64,000 nucleotides of DNA, from positions 3,789 through 67,788 of the forward strand of contig JABZLB010000013.1 of NCBI GenBank assembly GCA_015256945.1, in the 5' to 3' direction. This stretch comes from Prevotellaceae bacterium (GTDB lineage: Bacteria > Bacteroidota > Bacteroidia > Bacteroidales > Bacteroidaceae). The translations under genes were made by a program, and so were the position numbers. Below are positions 26,127-34,993 of this stretch, in pieces (the first letter of the stretch is position 1; each line of letters begins with the position of its first letter). The notes beneath the pieces were generated by a model that had not been told where the DNA came from, did not search any database, and saw nothing but the letters and a program-made list of their open reading frames with translations.

Positions 26127-26597
26127 ATGATGAAGTTTCTGCGCGTCAACAGTTTTCTCTGTGTTGTATTTTTGCCTGTAATGTTCGGTATTGTTGTGAC
26201 ATCATGCCATAAAGGCAGCGAAAAACAGATGAAAGAGGTGGTTAATGGTTTCTCTTCGGCCTACTTTAACTGGCGGTATTTTGAAGCCACGAGGTATGTT
26301 ACCCATGCTTCCTGCAAGTGGTTATCGTATATTTCGTCACAAGTTAACCAAACTGATGTTGACAGTTTACGGGCTATGAAGGAAGGGGCTACGTTTGAAA
26401 TTGGTGACATTGCCTATGATGACGGAGGTTCTTCGGCCCGCGTAAAGGTAACTGTAAGCAACTTTTTGCTGATGGACAGCATAGGACATTCACCACGTAT
26501 CTGCTCACGAGGCGAATACATTATTCCGCTATCCTTCGACGGTAACGAGTGGAAAGTTACGCTTTCAGCACCATTGCGCAGTTCAAATATAAAATAA
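26127..26597 (+). CDS. Small putative lipoprotein of unknown function
   Basis: 156 residues with a type II signal ending VVTSC (lipid Cys then HKGSEKQ). The mature part has a short helix ('MKEVVNGFSSAYFNWRYFEA') and then beta-strands with a conserved-looking end 'GNEWKVTLSAP', a pattern reminiscent of NTF2/DUF4878-like folds. No enzyme motif is seen. It is a single gene with its own promoter and terminator, convergent with rpoD. Confidence 0.72.
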   Translation: MMKFLRVNSFLCVVFLPVMFGIVVTSCHKGSEKQMKEVVNGFSSAYFNWRYFEATRYVTHASCKWLSYISSQVNQTDVDSLRAMKEGATFEIGDIAYDDGGSSARVKVTVSNFLLMDSIGHSPRICSRGEYIIPLSFDGNEWKVTLSAPLRSSNIK

Positions 26598-26627
26598 AGG
26601 TGACATCTTTTGGGTGTAAAACAAAAT

Positions 26628-26661
26628 AATACCTTGCCTCCATGATGAGAGACAAGGTATT
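26628..26661. terminator. Terminator between the small lipoprotein gene and rpoD
   Basis: A 9-bp stem (26628-26636 with 26653-26661) followed by a T-rich run on the plus strand and A-rich on the other side, so it may serve both genes. Confidence 0.75.
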
Positions 26662-26714
26662 TTATTTTTATCGTTTCCTATGATTAGGAAAACAATTGCA
26701 AATGTAATCCCAGA

Positions 26715-27587
26715 TTATCCCAGATATTTAATCAGCAGTTTGGCATAACCGCTTTCGCGCAATTTTACGATACTCTTTTCACGAATCTGGCGCACACGCT
26801 CTCTCGTAAGCCCTAACTGGTCGCCTATTTCTTCCAGTCCTTTCTCGTGACAACCAATGCCAAAACACTCTCTTACTATCGTAATTTCACGATCCTTTAA
26901 TACATTACGAAGCACAGTGTCCAGCTCTTTCGACATACTTTCATAGTCAACTTGCTTGTCGGCTCTGCTGTCTTCGCCCGACGCTAACACGTCAGCCATG
27001 CTGTTATCATCATCTTCCTGGAAGGGCGCATCGATGCTCATGTGGTGATTGTCGGCCTTAATGGTCTGGTCAATCTTGGTTTCATCAATGTTGGTTAAAC
27101 TGCTAAGCTCCTGCACCGACGGGCGTCTTTGGTTCTCCTGCTCGAATTTTGAGATTTCAGAATTGATTTTAGACAGAGCACCTACCTGGTTTAACGGCAG
27201 ACGAACAATACGGCTTTGTTCGGCGATGGCTTGCAGAATACTCTGCCTGATCCACCACACGGCATACGAAATAAATTTAAATCCGCGGGTTTCATCAAAC
27301 TTTTCGGCAGCTTTTACAAGCCCTATATTACCTTCATCTATTAAGTCTGTCAGTCCCAATCCCTGATGCTGGTATTGCTTTGCAACCGAAACCACAAATC
27401 GGAGATTGGCTTTAACGAGTTTCTCCTTGGCGCGTTCACCTTCCTTTCCCCCGTTTCTGATGGCCTGTGCAAGCTCAATTTCCTCATCTACTGTAATCAT
27501 TGGTACACGACCAATCTCTACCAAGTATTTGTCCAAAGCCTCGCTGGAACGGTTTGTAATGCTTTTAGTGATTTTAAGTTGTCGCAT
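26715..27587 (-). CDS. rpoD: Primary RNA polymerase sigma-70 factor, short Bacteroidota type
   Basis: 290 residues. Region 1.2 ('ALDKYLVEIGRVPMITVDEE'), region 2 ('KANLRFVVSVAKQYQHQGLG', then 'LIDEGNIGLVKAAEKFD' and 'GFKFISYAVWWIRQSI'), region 3, and region 4 with the helix-turn-helix 'LEEIGDQLGLTRERVRQIRE'. It lacks region 1.1 and the long non-conserved region, as is normal for the primary sigma of this phylum, which recognises TTTG/TAnnTTTG promoters such as those mapped in this window. It has an ~85-base leader from the -7 box at 27679-27686. Confidence 0.96.
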   Translation of the reverse strand: MRQLKITKSITNRSSEALDKYLVEIGRVPMITVDEEIELAQAIRNGGKEGERAKEKLVKANLRFVVSVAKQYQHQGLGLTDLIDEGNIGLVKAAEKFDETRGFKFISYAVWWIRQSILQAIAEQSRIVRLPLNQVGALSKINSEISKFEQENQRRPSVQELSSLTNIDETKIDQTIKADNHHMSIDAPFQEDDDNSMADVLASGEDSRADKQVDYESMSKELDTVLRNVLKDREITIVRECFGIGCHEKGLEEIGDQLGLTRERVRQIREKSIVKLRESGYAKLLIKYLG

Positions 27588-27678
27588 TAGTGTTATTCCT
27601 TTCTAACAATTTCTTACTTAGATGATTATTTATCCTTTTTACGAATACAGTTTCATCCCACTATGATGAAACGGGTTG

Positions 27679-27686
27679 CAAAATTA
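27679..27686 (-). promoter_or_regulatory. -7 box for rpoD
   Basis: TAATTTTG on the minus strand, with a predicted start near 27672. Confidence 0.55.
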
Positions 27687-27730
27687 CAAAATTTCTGTGA
27701 GATAACGGCTTCCGGATGCTATTTTCTTTG

Positions 27731-29242
27731 TCAAATATTGTTTTTATCACGCTTTTTCAGCAGAACAACATTTTCAACATGGGGTGTATGGGGGAACATA
27801 TCAACGGGCTGAACGGCCATTACGGCATATTCGGCATCAAGAAGAGCCAGGTCGCGGGCCTGTGTTGCAGGGTTACAGCTAACGTATACAATGCGTTCGG
27901 GCGATGCATTCAGTATAACATTCACAACGTCGGGGTGCATACCGGCACGTGGCGGGTCAGTAATGAGAATGGCAGGAGTGCCGTGACGGCGTATGAAATC
28001 GTCGTTAAGCATGTCCTTCATGTCGCCGGCGAAGAACGTTGTATTGTCAATTCCGTTGAGCTTTGAGTTTGTCTTTGCGTCTTCTATGGCCTCTGGCACA
28101 TACTCAATACCTATTACACGGCTTGCGTAACGAGCCATAAAGTTGGCAATGGTGCCCGTACCCGTATAAAGATCGTATATTAACGGTTTTTCGCAACTGC
28201 TGAGCTGTTCGGCTGTTTGCAATGCTGTTTCATCGGGTAACTGCAATTTTCCGGCATGGTCAATATTGCACAAGCTGAAGGCTCGTGCCACCGAATAGAG
28301 GTGATAAGCCTGATCGGTATTGGTTTGGTAAAAGCTTTTGGGGCCTACTTTGAAACGCAGACTTTCCATGGTTTCGTAAATAAAGCTGGTGCCCTTAAAT
28401 GTTTTCAGCTCCAAATCACCAATGGTATCGTTGCCCTTCTGGTTGTCAACATACATTAATGAGCTTATCTGGTGGAACTTATTGCTGATACGCTGCATAA
28501 GCTCTAAAGCCTTTTCCTCATCTTCAGGTTGTTCAAAATGGAACTGAATAAGCAGCATCCATTCACCTGTATTTGAGTTGCGAAACATCAAATTGCGCAG
28601 TACGCCATGCTGTGCCTTAACATCATAGAAGCTCATTCCGATGTCTTTGGCACACTGTTCTGTATAATTTCGAATTTCGTTATGCAGGTTATCCATCAGA
28701 TAACACTGCTCAATGGGGTATATTTTGTCAAAAGCGCCTGTAATATGAAAGCCTATGGCCGAATGGTCTGCGGTGAGGTCGAGCGACTTGTCTTGCAGTT
28801 CTTCATGGGTAAACCATCTGCGGTTACAGCATCCAAACTCTAATTTGTTACGATATTCTTTTGTTTTTACCGAACCAAGAATAGGCAAAAAGTCGGGTAA
28901 ACTTACCTTACCTATACGCGATAACTGGTCGAATACCTGCTGCTGTTTGGCTTTCAACTGTTCGGCATAGGGCAAATTCTGCCATTTGCAGCCGCCGCAA
29001 ATGCCGAAGTGTTTACAGAACGGTTCTTCCCTTACTTTGCTTTTCTCGATAAAGCGTATGACACGACCTTCGGCATAGCGATGTTTTTTTCTTACAATTT
29101 CAACGTCTACAACATCGCCCGGTACGCAAAACGGAACGAACACAACACGTTCGTCGTGGTGGAACAGGCTTTTTCCTTCGGCCGCTACGGCCTCTATCGT
29201 TATGCCCTCAAGAATGGGGTTGGCTTTCCTTTTTCTGCTCAT
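27731..29242 (-). CDS. rlmD: 23S rRNA (uracil-C5)-methyltransferase, RlmD/RumA family
   Basis: 503 residues from the Met at 29242 (MSRKRKANPIL); the longer frame from 29305 begins upstream of the -7 box. A TRAM RNA-binding domain (~8-70) is followed by the 4Fe-4S cysteines 'CKHFGICGGCKW', a central domain, the SAM motif 'IYDLYTGTGTIANF', 'ITDPPRAGMH' and the catalytic Cys in 'VYVSCNPATQARD'. It methylates a uracil C5 in 23S rRNA (U1939-type) or a related RNA; the specific site is inferred from the family. Confidence 0.92.
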   Translation of the reverse strand: MSRKRKANPILEGITIEAVAAEGKSLFHHDERVVFVPFCVPGDVVDVEIVRKKHRYAEGRVIRFIEKSKVREEPFCKHFGICGGCKWQNLPYAEQLKAKQQQVFDQLSRIGKVSLPDFLPILGSVKTKEYRNKLEFGCCNRRWFTHEELQDKSLDLTADHSAIGFHITGAFDKIYPIEQCYLMDNLHNEIRNYTEQCAKDIGMSFYDVKAQHGVLRNLMFRNSNTGEWMLLIQFHFEQPEDEEKALELMQRISNKFHQISSLMYVDNQKGNDTIGDLELKTFKGTSFIYETMESLRFKVGPKSFYQTNTDQAYHLYSVARAFSLCNIDHAGKLQLPDETALQTAEQLSSCEKPLIYDLYTGTGTIANFMARYASRVIGIEYVPEAIEDAKTNSKLNGIDNTTFFAGDMKDMLNDDFIRRHGTPAILITDPPRAGMHPDVVNVILNASPERIVYVSCNPATQARDLALLDAEYAVMAVQPVDMFPHTPHVENVVLLKKRDKNNI

Positions 29243-29259
29243 TCGTAATGTTTTGTGTG

Positions 29260-29267
29260 CAAAGGTA
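29260..29267 (-). promoter_or_regulatory. -7 box for rlmD
   Basis: TACCTTTG on the minus strand, about 11 bases of leader before the ATG at 29242. Confidence 0.6.
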
Positions 29268-29354
29268 ACGCAATTACGCGGAATATCAAACATCATTATG
29301 GCCATTGTTTGCGGTGTTTATGTAATTATCGTGACGGCATTAATGCGTTATCCT

Positions 29355-29450
29355 CATTGTTCGGCGGCCGTCAGCAATGCTGTTGACGGCCGTCACACCC
29401 ATTGTTCGACGGTCGCCGTATGCGCTGCTGACGGCCGCCGAATAATGAAC
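29355..29450. repeat. Double-hairpin GC-rich repeat, copy C
   Basis: Same family as copies A, B, D and E: CATTGTTCGGCGGCCGTC at the left end and GACGGCCGCCGAATAATG at the right. It lies in the divergent gap between rlmD and ppdK. The rest of this 586-base gap holds no gene I can recognise. Confidence 0.9.
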
Positions 29451-29731
29451 AAAAGGCTGTAAACAGGGAAATGTTATTGACGCATGTGTGTATAAAAAGG
29501 TTTAAAACCAGGGAGATATGCAGGGTAATGTATGAATGGGGCCGGTGGCAGGCAGAGAGCCAGATGGTAATTATTTTTGGTTGTCAGCATATAGTGCTGT
29601 ATCATATTGCAATAATGGACGGATATTACTGTTGTCAATAAGTTTGGCATAAACAAGAAAGAAGTGTTTTCAAGGTTTTTATTTCAAGTGAATTAAATTG
29701 CAATTTGTACATAGCATTTTCTATTTTTTCT

Positions 29732-29762
29732 TTTGATTATTCAAAGTTATATATTACCTTTG
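29732..29762 (+). promoter_or_regulatory. ppdK promoter
   Basis: A complete Bacteroidota promoter: TTTG at 29732-29735, a 19-base spacer and TACCTTTG at 29755-29762, giving a ~59-base leader. Confidence 0.75.
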
Positions 29763-29827
29763 CAATGTCAAGTTTACAAAACGCAAACGTGACAAGAATG
29801 CATTTTAAATGATCTATTATTATATTT

Positions 29828-32548
29828 ATGAGCGGAAAAAGAGTTTATACCTTCGGCAATGGTAAGGCAGAAGGACGTGCCGACATGAGAAATCTTCTTG
29901 GCGGCAAGGGGGCTAATCTCGCAGAGATGAACCTTATTGGTGTTCCAGTACCTCCCGGTTTTACGATAACAACCGACGTTTGCAACGAATATTTTGAAAA
30001 AGGAAAGGATGATGTTGTAGCCTTGCTGCGCAGTGAGGTTGAGAACAGTATTCGACATATAGAGAGCCTTATTGGCTTAAAGTTTGGCGATGCCGCCAAT
30101 CCGCTCCTGCTTAGTGTACGCTCAGGTGCCCGCGCTTCGATGCCGGGTATGATGGATACCATCCTTAACCTGGGGCTCAATGACAAGGTTGTTGAAGGCC
30201 TTGTTAAGAAAACGGGTAACGAACGCTTTGCATATGACAGCTATCGTCGTTTTGTACAGATGTACGGTGACGTTGTATTGGGTATGAAACCCGTAAATAA
30301 GGAAGATATTGATCCGTTTGAAGCTATTATAGAAAAGGTAAAGGCACAGCGTGGAATAGTTCTGGACAACGAGATGAGCGTTGACGAACTGAAACAGCTG
30401 GTTAAGCTTTTCAAAACGGCAATTAAGGAGCAAACCGGTGCCGATTTCCCGGAAAATCCGGTCGATCAGCTCTGGGGTGCTATCTGTGCAGTGTTTGACA
30501 GCTGGATGAATGAACGCGCAATCCTGTATCGTAAGATGGAAGGAATCCCGCAGGAGTGGGGTACAGCCGTAACGGTTATGGCCATGGTGTTCGGCAATAT
30601 GGGCAATACGTCGGCAACAGGTGTATGTTTTTCACGTGACGCTGCAACGGGCGAGAACATATTTAACGGCGAATATCTTGTCAATGCACAGGGCGAAGAT
30701 GTTGTGGCCGGCATTCGTACGCCACTGCAAATCACCAGGGAGGGTTCTTTGAGATGGGCAAAACAGCAATGTATTTCAGAAGAAATACGTGCTACAAAAT
30801 TCCCATCTATGGAAGAGGCAATGCCTGAAATATTTGCCCAGCTCAATGAGCTTCAGGATAAATTGGAGAAGCATTATCATGATATGCAGGACATGGAGTT
30901 TACGGTTCAGGAGGGTAAGCTGTGGTTCTTACAAACTCGTAACGGAAAGCGTACTGGCACGGCTATGGTTAAAATAGCCATGGACCTGCTGCATGAAGGC
31001 ATGATCGATGAAAAAACGGCTATTAAACGTTGTGAGCCTAACAAGCTCGACGAGCTGCTTCACCCTGTATTTGACAAGGAGGCTTTGAAGCAGGCACATG
31101 TTCTTACGCGTGGTCTTCCTGCATCTCCGGGCGCAGCTTGCGGACAGATTGTGTTCTTTGCTGACGACGCTGCCAAATGGAGCGACGAGGGACATAAGGT
31201 TGTAATGGTGCGCATAGAGACGTCGCCCGAAGACCTTGCCGGCATGTCGGCAGCAGAAGGCATACTTACAGCCCGCGGTGGTATGACGTCACATGCTGCC
31301 GTTGTAGCCCGCGGAATGGGTAAATGCTGTGTATCAGGTGCCGGTGCTATTATGATTGATTATAAGGCTCGTACGGTAGAGATAGATGGTGTAGTGTTGC
31401 ATGAAGGCGACTATCTGTCGATAAATGGCTCTACCGGCGAAGTATATCAGGGCGAAGTAAAGACAAAACCCGCAGAGGTTTCAGGTAATTTTGCTGAGCT
31501 TATGAGCCTTTGCAACAAGTATACACGTATGGTTGTACGCACCAATGCTGACACACCGCACGATGCCGAGGTGGCGAAGAAGTTCGGTGCTGTGGGTATC
31601 GGTCTGTGCCGTACGGAGCACATGTTCTTCGATAAGGACAAAATTAAGGCTATGCGCGAAATGATTCTTGCTGACACAAGAGAAGAACGTGAGATCGCTC
31701 TGGCTAAATTGCTCCCGCTTCAAAAGGAAGATTTCTATGGAATTCTGAAGTGCATGGACGGCATGCCCGTCAATATTCGTTTGCTTGACCCGCCTTTGCA
31801 TGAGTTCGTTCCAAAGGATTTGGCAGGACAGGAGGCCATGGCCAAGGAGATGGGCAAGAGTCTTGATTTCATCAAACACCGTGTAGAGAGTCTGAAGGAA
31901 ATCAATCCGATGCTTGGATTACGTGGTTGTCGCCTTGGCATAACGTACCCCGAGATAACAACAATGCAAACAAAGGCTATTCTTGGTGCCGCTATTAGGC
32001 TGAAGCGTGAAGGCTTAAACCCAAGACCTGAGATAATGGTTCCGCTGGTTGGCACTTATAAAGAGTTGGAACAACAGCAGAATGTAATAAAGGCTGCTGC
32101 GGCCGAGCTGTTTAAAGAGGAAGGTATTGAGGTTGAATTTAAGTTGGGTACAATGATCGAAATACCACGTGCTGCACTTACTGCTGATGAAATTGCTAAG
32201 TATGCTGACTATTTTAGCTTCGGTACAAACGACCTGACACAGATGACATATGGATATAGTCGTGACGACGTTTCACGTTTCTTGCCCACCTATCTCGACA
32301 ATAAGATTCTGGAAGTAGACCCATTCCAGGTTCTCGATCAAACAGGAGTTGGTCAGCTTGTTGAAATAGGCGTAAAGCGTGGACACTTGACAAACCCGAA
32401 TTTAAAATGTGGAATTTGCGGCGAACACGGTGGCGAACCGTCATCAGTTAAGTTCTGTCATCGTATCGGTCTTGACTATGTCAGTTGCTCTCCTTATAGA
32501 GTGCCGATTGCTCGACTAGCTGCGGCACAGGCCAGAGTTGAGGAATAA
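29828..32548 (+). CDS. ppdK: Pyruvate, phosphate dikinase
   Basis: 906 residues, full length. N-terminal ATP-grasp domain ('GGKGANLAEMNLIGVPVPPG', 'SVRSGARASMPGMMDTILN'), the swivelling phosphohistidine domain with the catalytic His in 'GGMTSHAAVVARGMGKCCV', and a C-terminal PEP/pyruvate barrel ('IGLCRTEHMF', 'SFGTNDLTQMTYGYSRDD' and 'CGICGEHGG' with the catalytic Cys). It interconverts PEP + AMP + PPi and pyruvate + ATP + Pi. Together with pfp in this window it points to a pyrophosphate-linked glycolysis. It is monocistronic, with a terminator 24 bases after the stop. Confidence 0.98.
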   Translation: MSGKRVYTFGNGKAEGRADMRNLLGGKGANLAEMNLIGVPVPPGFTITTDVCNEYFEKGKDDVVALLRSEVENSIRHIESLIGLKFGDAANPLLLSVRSGARASMPGMMDTILNLGLNDKVVEGLVKKTGNERFAYDSYRRFVQMYGDVVLGMKPVNKEDIDPFEAIIEKVKAQRGIVLDNEMSVDELKQLVKLFKTAIKEQTGADFPENPVDQLWGAICAVFDSWMNERAILYRKMEGIPQEWGTAVTVMAMVFGNMGNTSATGVCFSRDAATGENIFNGEYLVNAQGEDVVAGIRTPLQITREGSLRWAKQQCISEEIRATKFPSMEEAMPEIFAQLNELQDKLEKHYHDMQDMEFTVQEGKLWFLQTRNGKRTGTAMVKIAMDLLHEGMIDEKTAIKRCEPNKLDELLHPVFDKEALKQAHVLTRGLPASPGAACGQIVFFADDAAKWSDEGHKVVMVRIETSPEDLAGMSAAEGILTARGGMTSHAAVVARGMGKCCVSGAGAIMIDYKARTVEIDGVVLHEGDYLSINGSTGEVYQGEVKTKPAEVSGNFAELMSLCNKYTRMVVRTNADTPHDAEVAKKFGAVGIGLCRTEHMFFDKDKIKAMREMILADTREEREIALAKLLPLQKEDFYGILKCMDGMPVNIRLLDPPLHEFVPKDLAGQEAMAKEMGKSLDFIKHRVESLKEINPMLGLRGCRLGITYPEITTMQTKAILGAAIRLKREGLNPRPEIMVPLVGTYKELEQQQNVIKAAAAELFKEEGIEVEFKLGTMIEIPRAALTADEIAKYADYFSFGTNDLTQMTYGYSRDDVSRFLPTYLDNKILEVDPFQVLDQTGVGQLVEIGVKRGHLTNPNLKCGICGEHGGEPSSVKFCHRIGLDYVSCSPYRVPIARLAAAQARVEE

Positions 32549-32571
32549 TTATATATTACTGATTTACAGGT

Positions 32572-32616
32572 AATTAGGCTGTAACGCTTTGGTAAAACAA
32601 GGGTTACGGCCTAATT
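32572..32616 (+). terminator. ppdK terminator
   Basis: A 14-bp stem with one wobble (32572-32585 with 32603-32616) followed by TTTCG. Confidence 0.75.
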
Positions 32617-32762
32617 TCGTAAAGAGCCTTATTTACGTTTGTATGTACATCATATTTACTTTTAGATGATAAAATTTTCCAAAGCTTATACCATGGATAA
32701 TAGGATAATAGGGCAGAAGCTTTACAGTGTGATATAAACATATTGATTACTACCAGATGATT

Positions 32763-32930
32763 ATGGCAACATTCAAAAACGTAGTTACGGGAGTATGTGA
32801 AGATAGCCTTTGTAGGGCGTATATCCGTGTGGGTATTGGTGTGAAGGTCGGTTATGTAACGACTTGCATGTATATGAAGCGTAAGAAACGAGGCTATACT
32901 GACGAGATAATGGTTTCGTATGTTCTATGA
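32763..32930 (+). pseudogene. Probable relic of a tyrosine-recombinase (integrase) N-terminus
   Basis: A 55-codon frame starting MATFKNVVTGV, with the later segments YIRVGIGVKVGYVTT, MYMKRKK and EIMVSYVL. The spacing resembles the arm-binding N-terminus of Bacteroidota tyrosine recombinases (MATFKxVV..., IRV..., xxGYxxT...). Those proteins are ~400 residues, and no core or catalytic domain follows, so this would be a decayed fragment. The resemblance is from memory and short; a chance frame is possible. The gap around it (32617-33241) has no other gene I can support. Confidence 0.35.
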
Positions 32931-33048
32931 TCTAGCCCTGTTTCATCATTGAGTATGATGGAAAACCCAATAGAAAAGATACATCGTAGTAGATTGTGAA
33001 ATGGTATTGTAAGGCCCCCATTAACAATAACTAAGACTGAAAGTAGAA

Positions 33049-33131
33049 GAAACGATATTTGAATAGGCAACTGTTGGTACAGGTTTGACGTGCATCTTAG
33101 AATGGAAAGATGCAGAAACGCTATTTGAATA
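33049..33131. repeat. Direct repeat with an intervening hairpin
   Basis: GAAACG(A/C)TATTTGAATA occurs at 33049-33065 and again at 33115-33131 with one difference. A short hairpin (TGCATCTT with AAGATGCA) lies between them. No function is assigned. Confidence 0.6.
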
Positions 33132-33139
33132 AACGACAA

Positions 33140-33165
33140 GCCAGAAGCCTGTATGGGCTTCTGGC
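33140..33165 (-). terminator. Hairpin after the DUF4270 operon
   Basis: A perfect 10-bp stem (33140-33149 with 33156-33165), about 77 bases past the stop of the 42-codon gene on the minus strand. Confidence 0.55.
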
Positions 33166-33241
33166 GATTTCTAAAAGTGAAGATAAAGATACAAATGCAC
33201 TCTTATCTTTTTTAATTATAGCTTTTATTGGGCTGGCATAT

Positions 33242-33370
33242 TTACAGACTTTCATTCTCTGGACGTACAAGGCGACGTTTTATTTTGGGCATATGCTTCT
33301 TGTTTTTTAGCCATGCCTCTTTACGTTCCTCGTACTCGAGTCTGTGCCGCTCAAGGAAATTATCAGCCAT
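33242..33370 (-). CDS. 42-residue basic protein translationally coupled to DUF4270
   Basis: The frame starts at the ATG at 33370, which shares a base with the TAA of the DUF4270 gene (TAATG), and ends with TAA at 33242. The product begins MADNFLERHRLEYEERKEAW and ends in a Lys/Arg-rich helix. The stop-start overlap is good evidence that it is translated. I recall short MADN-starting proteins of this sort in Bacteroidales, without a known role. Confidence 0.65.
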   Translation of the reverse strand: MADNFLERHRLEYEERKEAWLKNKKHMPKIKRRLVRPENESL

Positions 33371-34929
33371 TATTTGAATTTACTGTAAATAACATCAACT
33401 TTAATAGGGCTGTTGTGCGATGTTCCTTTAACCAATTTTGTGCTGGATAAGGACATATCATTGGCTATACTTGTAACTGATGTAGAAGTGGAAGCTGTTG
33501 GATAATACGAGTATGGATAACCACCATACTGCATATTCTGATTTGATGTTGATGTAGTTGCCAGTGAAACGGGAACTAATACAACTTTATTCCAATTTGC
33601 TGATCGGCGGTTACTGTCAATATGGTACATGGTACTAATCATACCAGAGATATTATTAAAGTCGTAAGTGTTGCCATAAGGGGAAGCACTTGAACCGTAT
33701 GCCCATGTAGCTACAAATGAGTTTTTGTTATTATACATCTCGTTATTTTCGAAGAACGAGTAAAGAGAGTCCCTCGGAATCATCAGAACGTGTTCTGGAG
33801 TAGGGAACGATACGCCGTTAATGTGCGTATTATTAATGCGTGGAATTGACAATTTAGCCACAGATATAGTATCTTTTTCATGCCCATTCATGATCTCTTC
33901 AACAGGAAGAGTCAGCTCTGTAAAGATACCTGAGGGAGTCTTAAGGTAAGTGCAGCTTGCATCTGATGCTAGATTTGCGAGAGCTCTACTGTCATTAGTG
34001 ATTGTCGTTGACTGCAGAACTTCTTCTGTTCCCCAAAATACTGTTACTCCATGATAAACTGTATCTCTATACTGTGTTACTTCATTACCGCCGATATGCG
34101 TCTTATAAGCAATTTTTCCACAGTATTTAAAGTATACATTAAGCTGGGAAATTTCAATATATGCCATATTACCAACGCCACTTTTGTGCTTAAAAAGGAA
34201 GCCTGGTACTACATTTTTCTTAAATGTATAAGCGTTTTTGAAATTAGCAGGGTTATCATAATACTTACTCATGATGTAAGTACCATAATTGGTATATGCC
34301 CTTCCTTGATTGTCTGTATAGGGCTCATTTAGTTTAACTGTTATATAAGGAGTATACGTTGATGTATCACGCTGACTCTTTGGAATACTAAAATCGGTTA
34401 AAGTATAAACCTTATCTTTATGGATTCCATTTGTACGAACGTAGCCTTCTTTCAATGGATTGAAGTTACTATAATAATTTTGATCCTCATTCATAGGCCT
34501 GCTTAGTTCATAAGCAGTTAATTTCATGGTCTTCGTACTGTCGCCATAGTGTTTTGAATAAAAAAGTCTTATCTCACAAGAATCGGCTTTAATTATGCCC
34601 TTTACAAGGTTACCGCTTGCATCGTATGTTGCTATACTGTCTCTTTCAGGAAATTTATAGTTCTCCAGAGAGTAGAATTGAGTCATAAAATCTCCTGTAA
34701 CGTACGAGCCTGTCTCGGGATCTAAAACCTTCCCAAGGTAACCAACGTTGTTCCGTGAAAGCACAGAGTCGGCAATTATAGATTGGCTTGACACATCAAA
34801 AGAAGCAGATTCTATTTTAACTCCATCTGTAATATTTGAAAGAGAAGAACCTATACTATCAGTAGTATCGTTGCACGATACGACCATGCAGCATGTAAAA
34901 ATAAATCCTGTAAATAACTTAAAATTCAT
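33370..34929 (-). CDS. DUF4270-domain outer-membrane lipoprotein
   Basis: 519 residues. Lipoprotein signal (GFIFTCCMVVSC, lipid Cys then NDTTDSIG). The sequence follows the DUF4270 pattern of Bacteroidota: an early 'YLGKVLDPETGSYVTGDFMTQFYS', many beta-strands and no catalytic motif. The function is unknown; such genes commonly sit next to the starch-synthase-like gene found here at 34992-35810. It has its own -7 box at 34986-34993, and it probably cotranscribes the 42-codon gene downstream. Confidence 0.85.
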   Translation of the reverse strand: MNFKLFTGFIFTCCMVVSCNDTTDSIGSSLSNITDGVKIESASFDVSSQSIIADSVLSRNNVGYLGKVLDPETGSYVTGDFMTQFYSLENYKFPERDSIATYDASGNLVKGIIKADSCEIRLFYSKHYGDSTKTMKLTAYELSRPMNEDQNYYSNFNPLKEGYVRTNGIHKDKVYTLTDFSIPKSQRDTSTYTPYITVKLNEPYTDNQGRAYTNYGTYIMSKYYDNPANFKNAYTFKKNVVPGFLFKHKSGVGNMAYIEISQLNVYFKYCGKIAYKTHIGGNEVTQYRDTVYHGVTVFWGTEEVLQSTTITNDSRALANLASDASCTYLKTPSGIFTELTLPVEEIMNGHEKDTISVAKLSIPRINNTHINGVSFPTPEHVLMIPRDSLYSFFENNEMYNNKNSFVATWAYGSSASPYGNTYDFNNISGMISTMYHIDSNRRSANWNKVVLVPVSLATTSTSNQNMQYGGYPYSYYPTASTSTSVTSIANDMSLSSTKLVKGTSHNSPIKVDVIYSKFK

Positions 34930-34985
34930 TATAATAGAACTTTAATGTAACGTTTGTGTGGGTAAGGGGAAATAATTTAAGCCTG

Positions 34986-34993
34986 ACAAAGTT
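34986..34993 (-). promoter_or_regulatory. -7 box for the DUF4270 gene
   Basis: TAACTTTG on the minus strand, overlapping the stop codon of the upstream starch-synthase-like gene. Confidence 0.55.

Noticed and set aside
32894..33139. An 81-codon minus-strand frame in the ppdK-DUF4270 gap
   Set aside because: No start signal, low-complexity hydrophobic product and overlap with hairpins; the 42-codon coupled gene is better supported.
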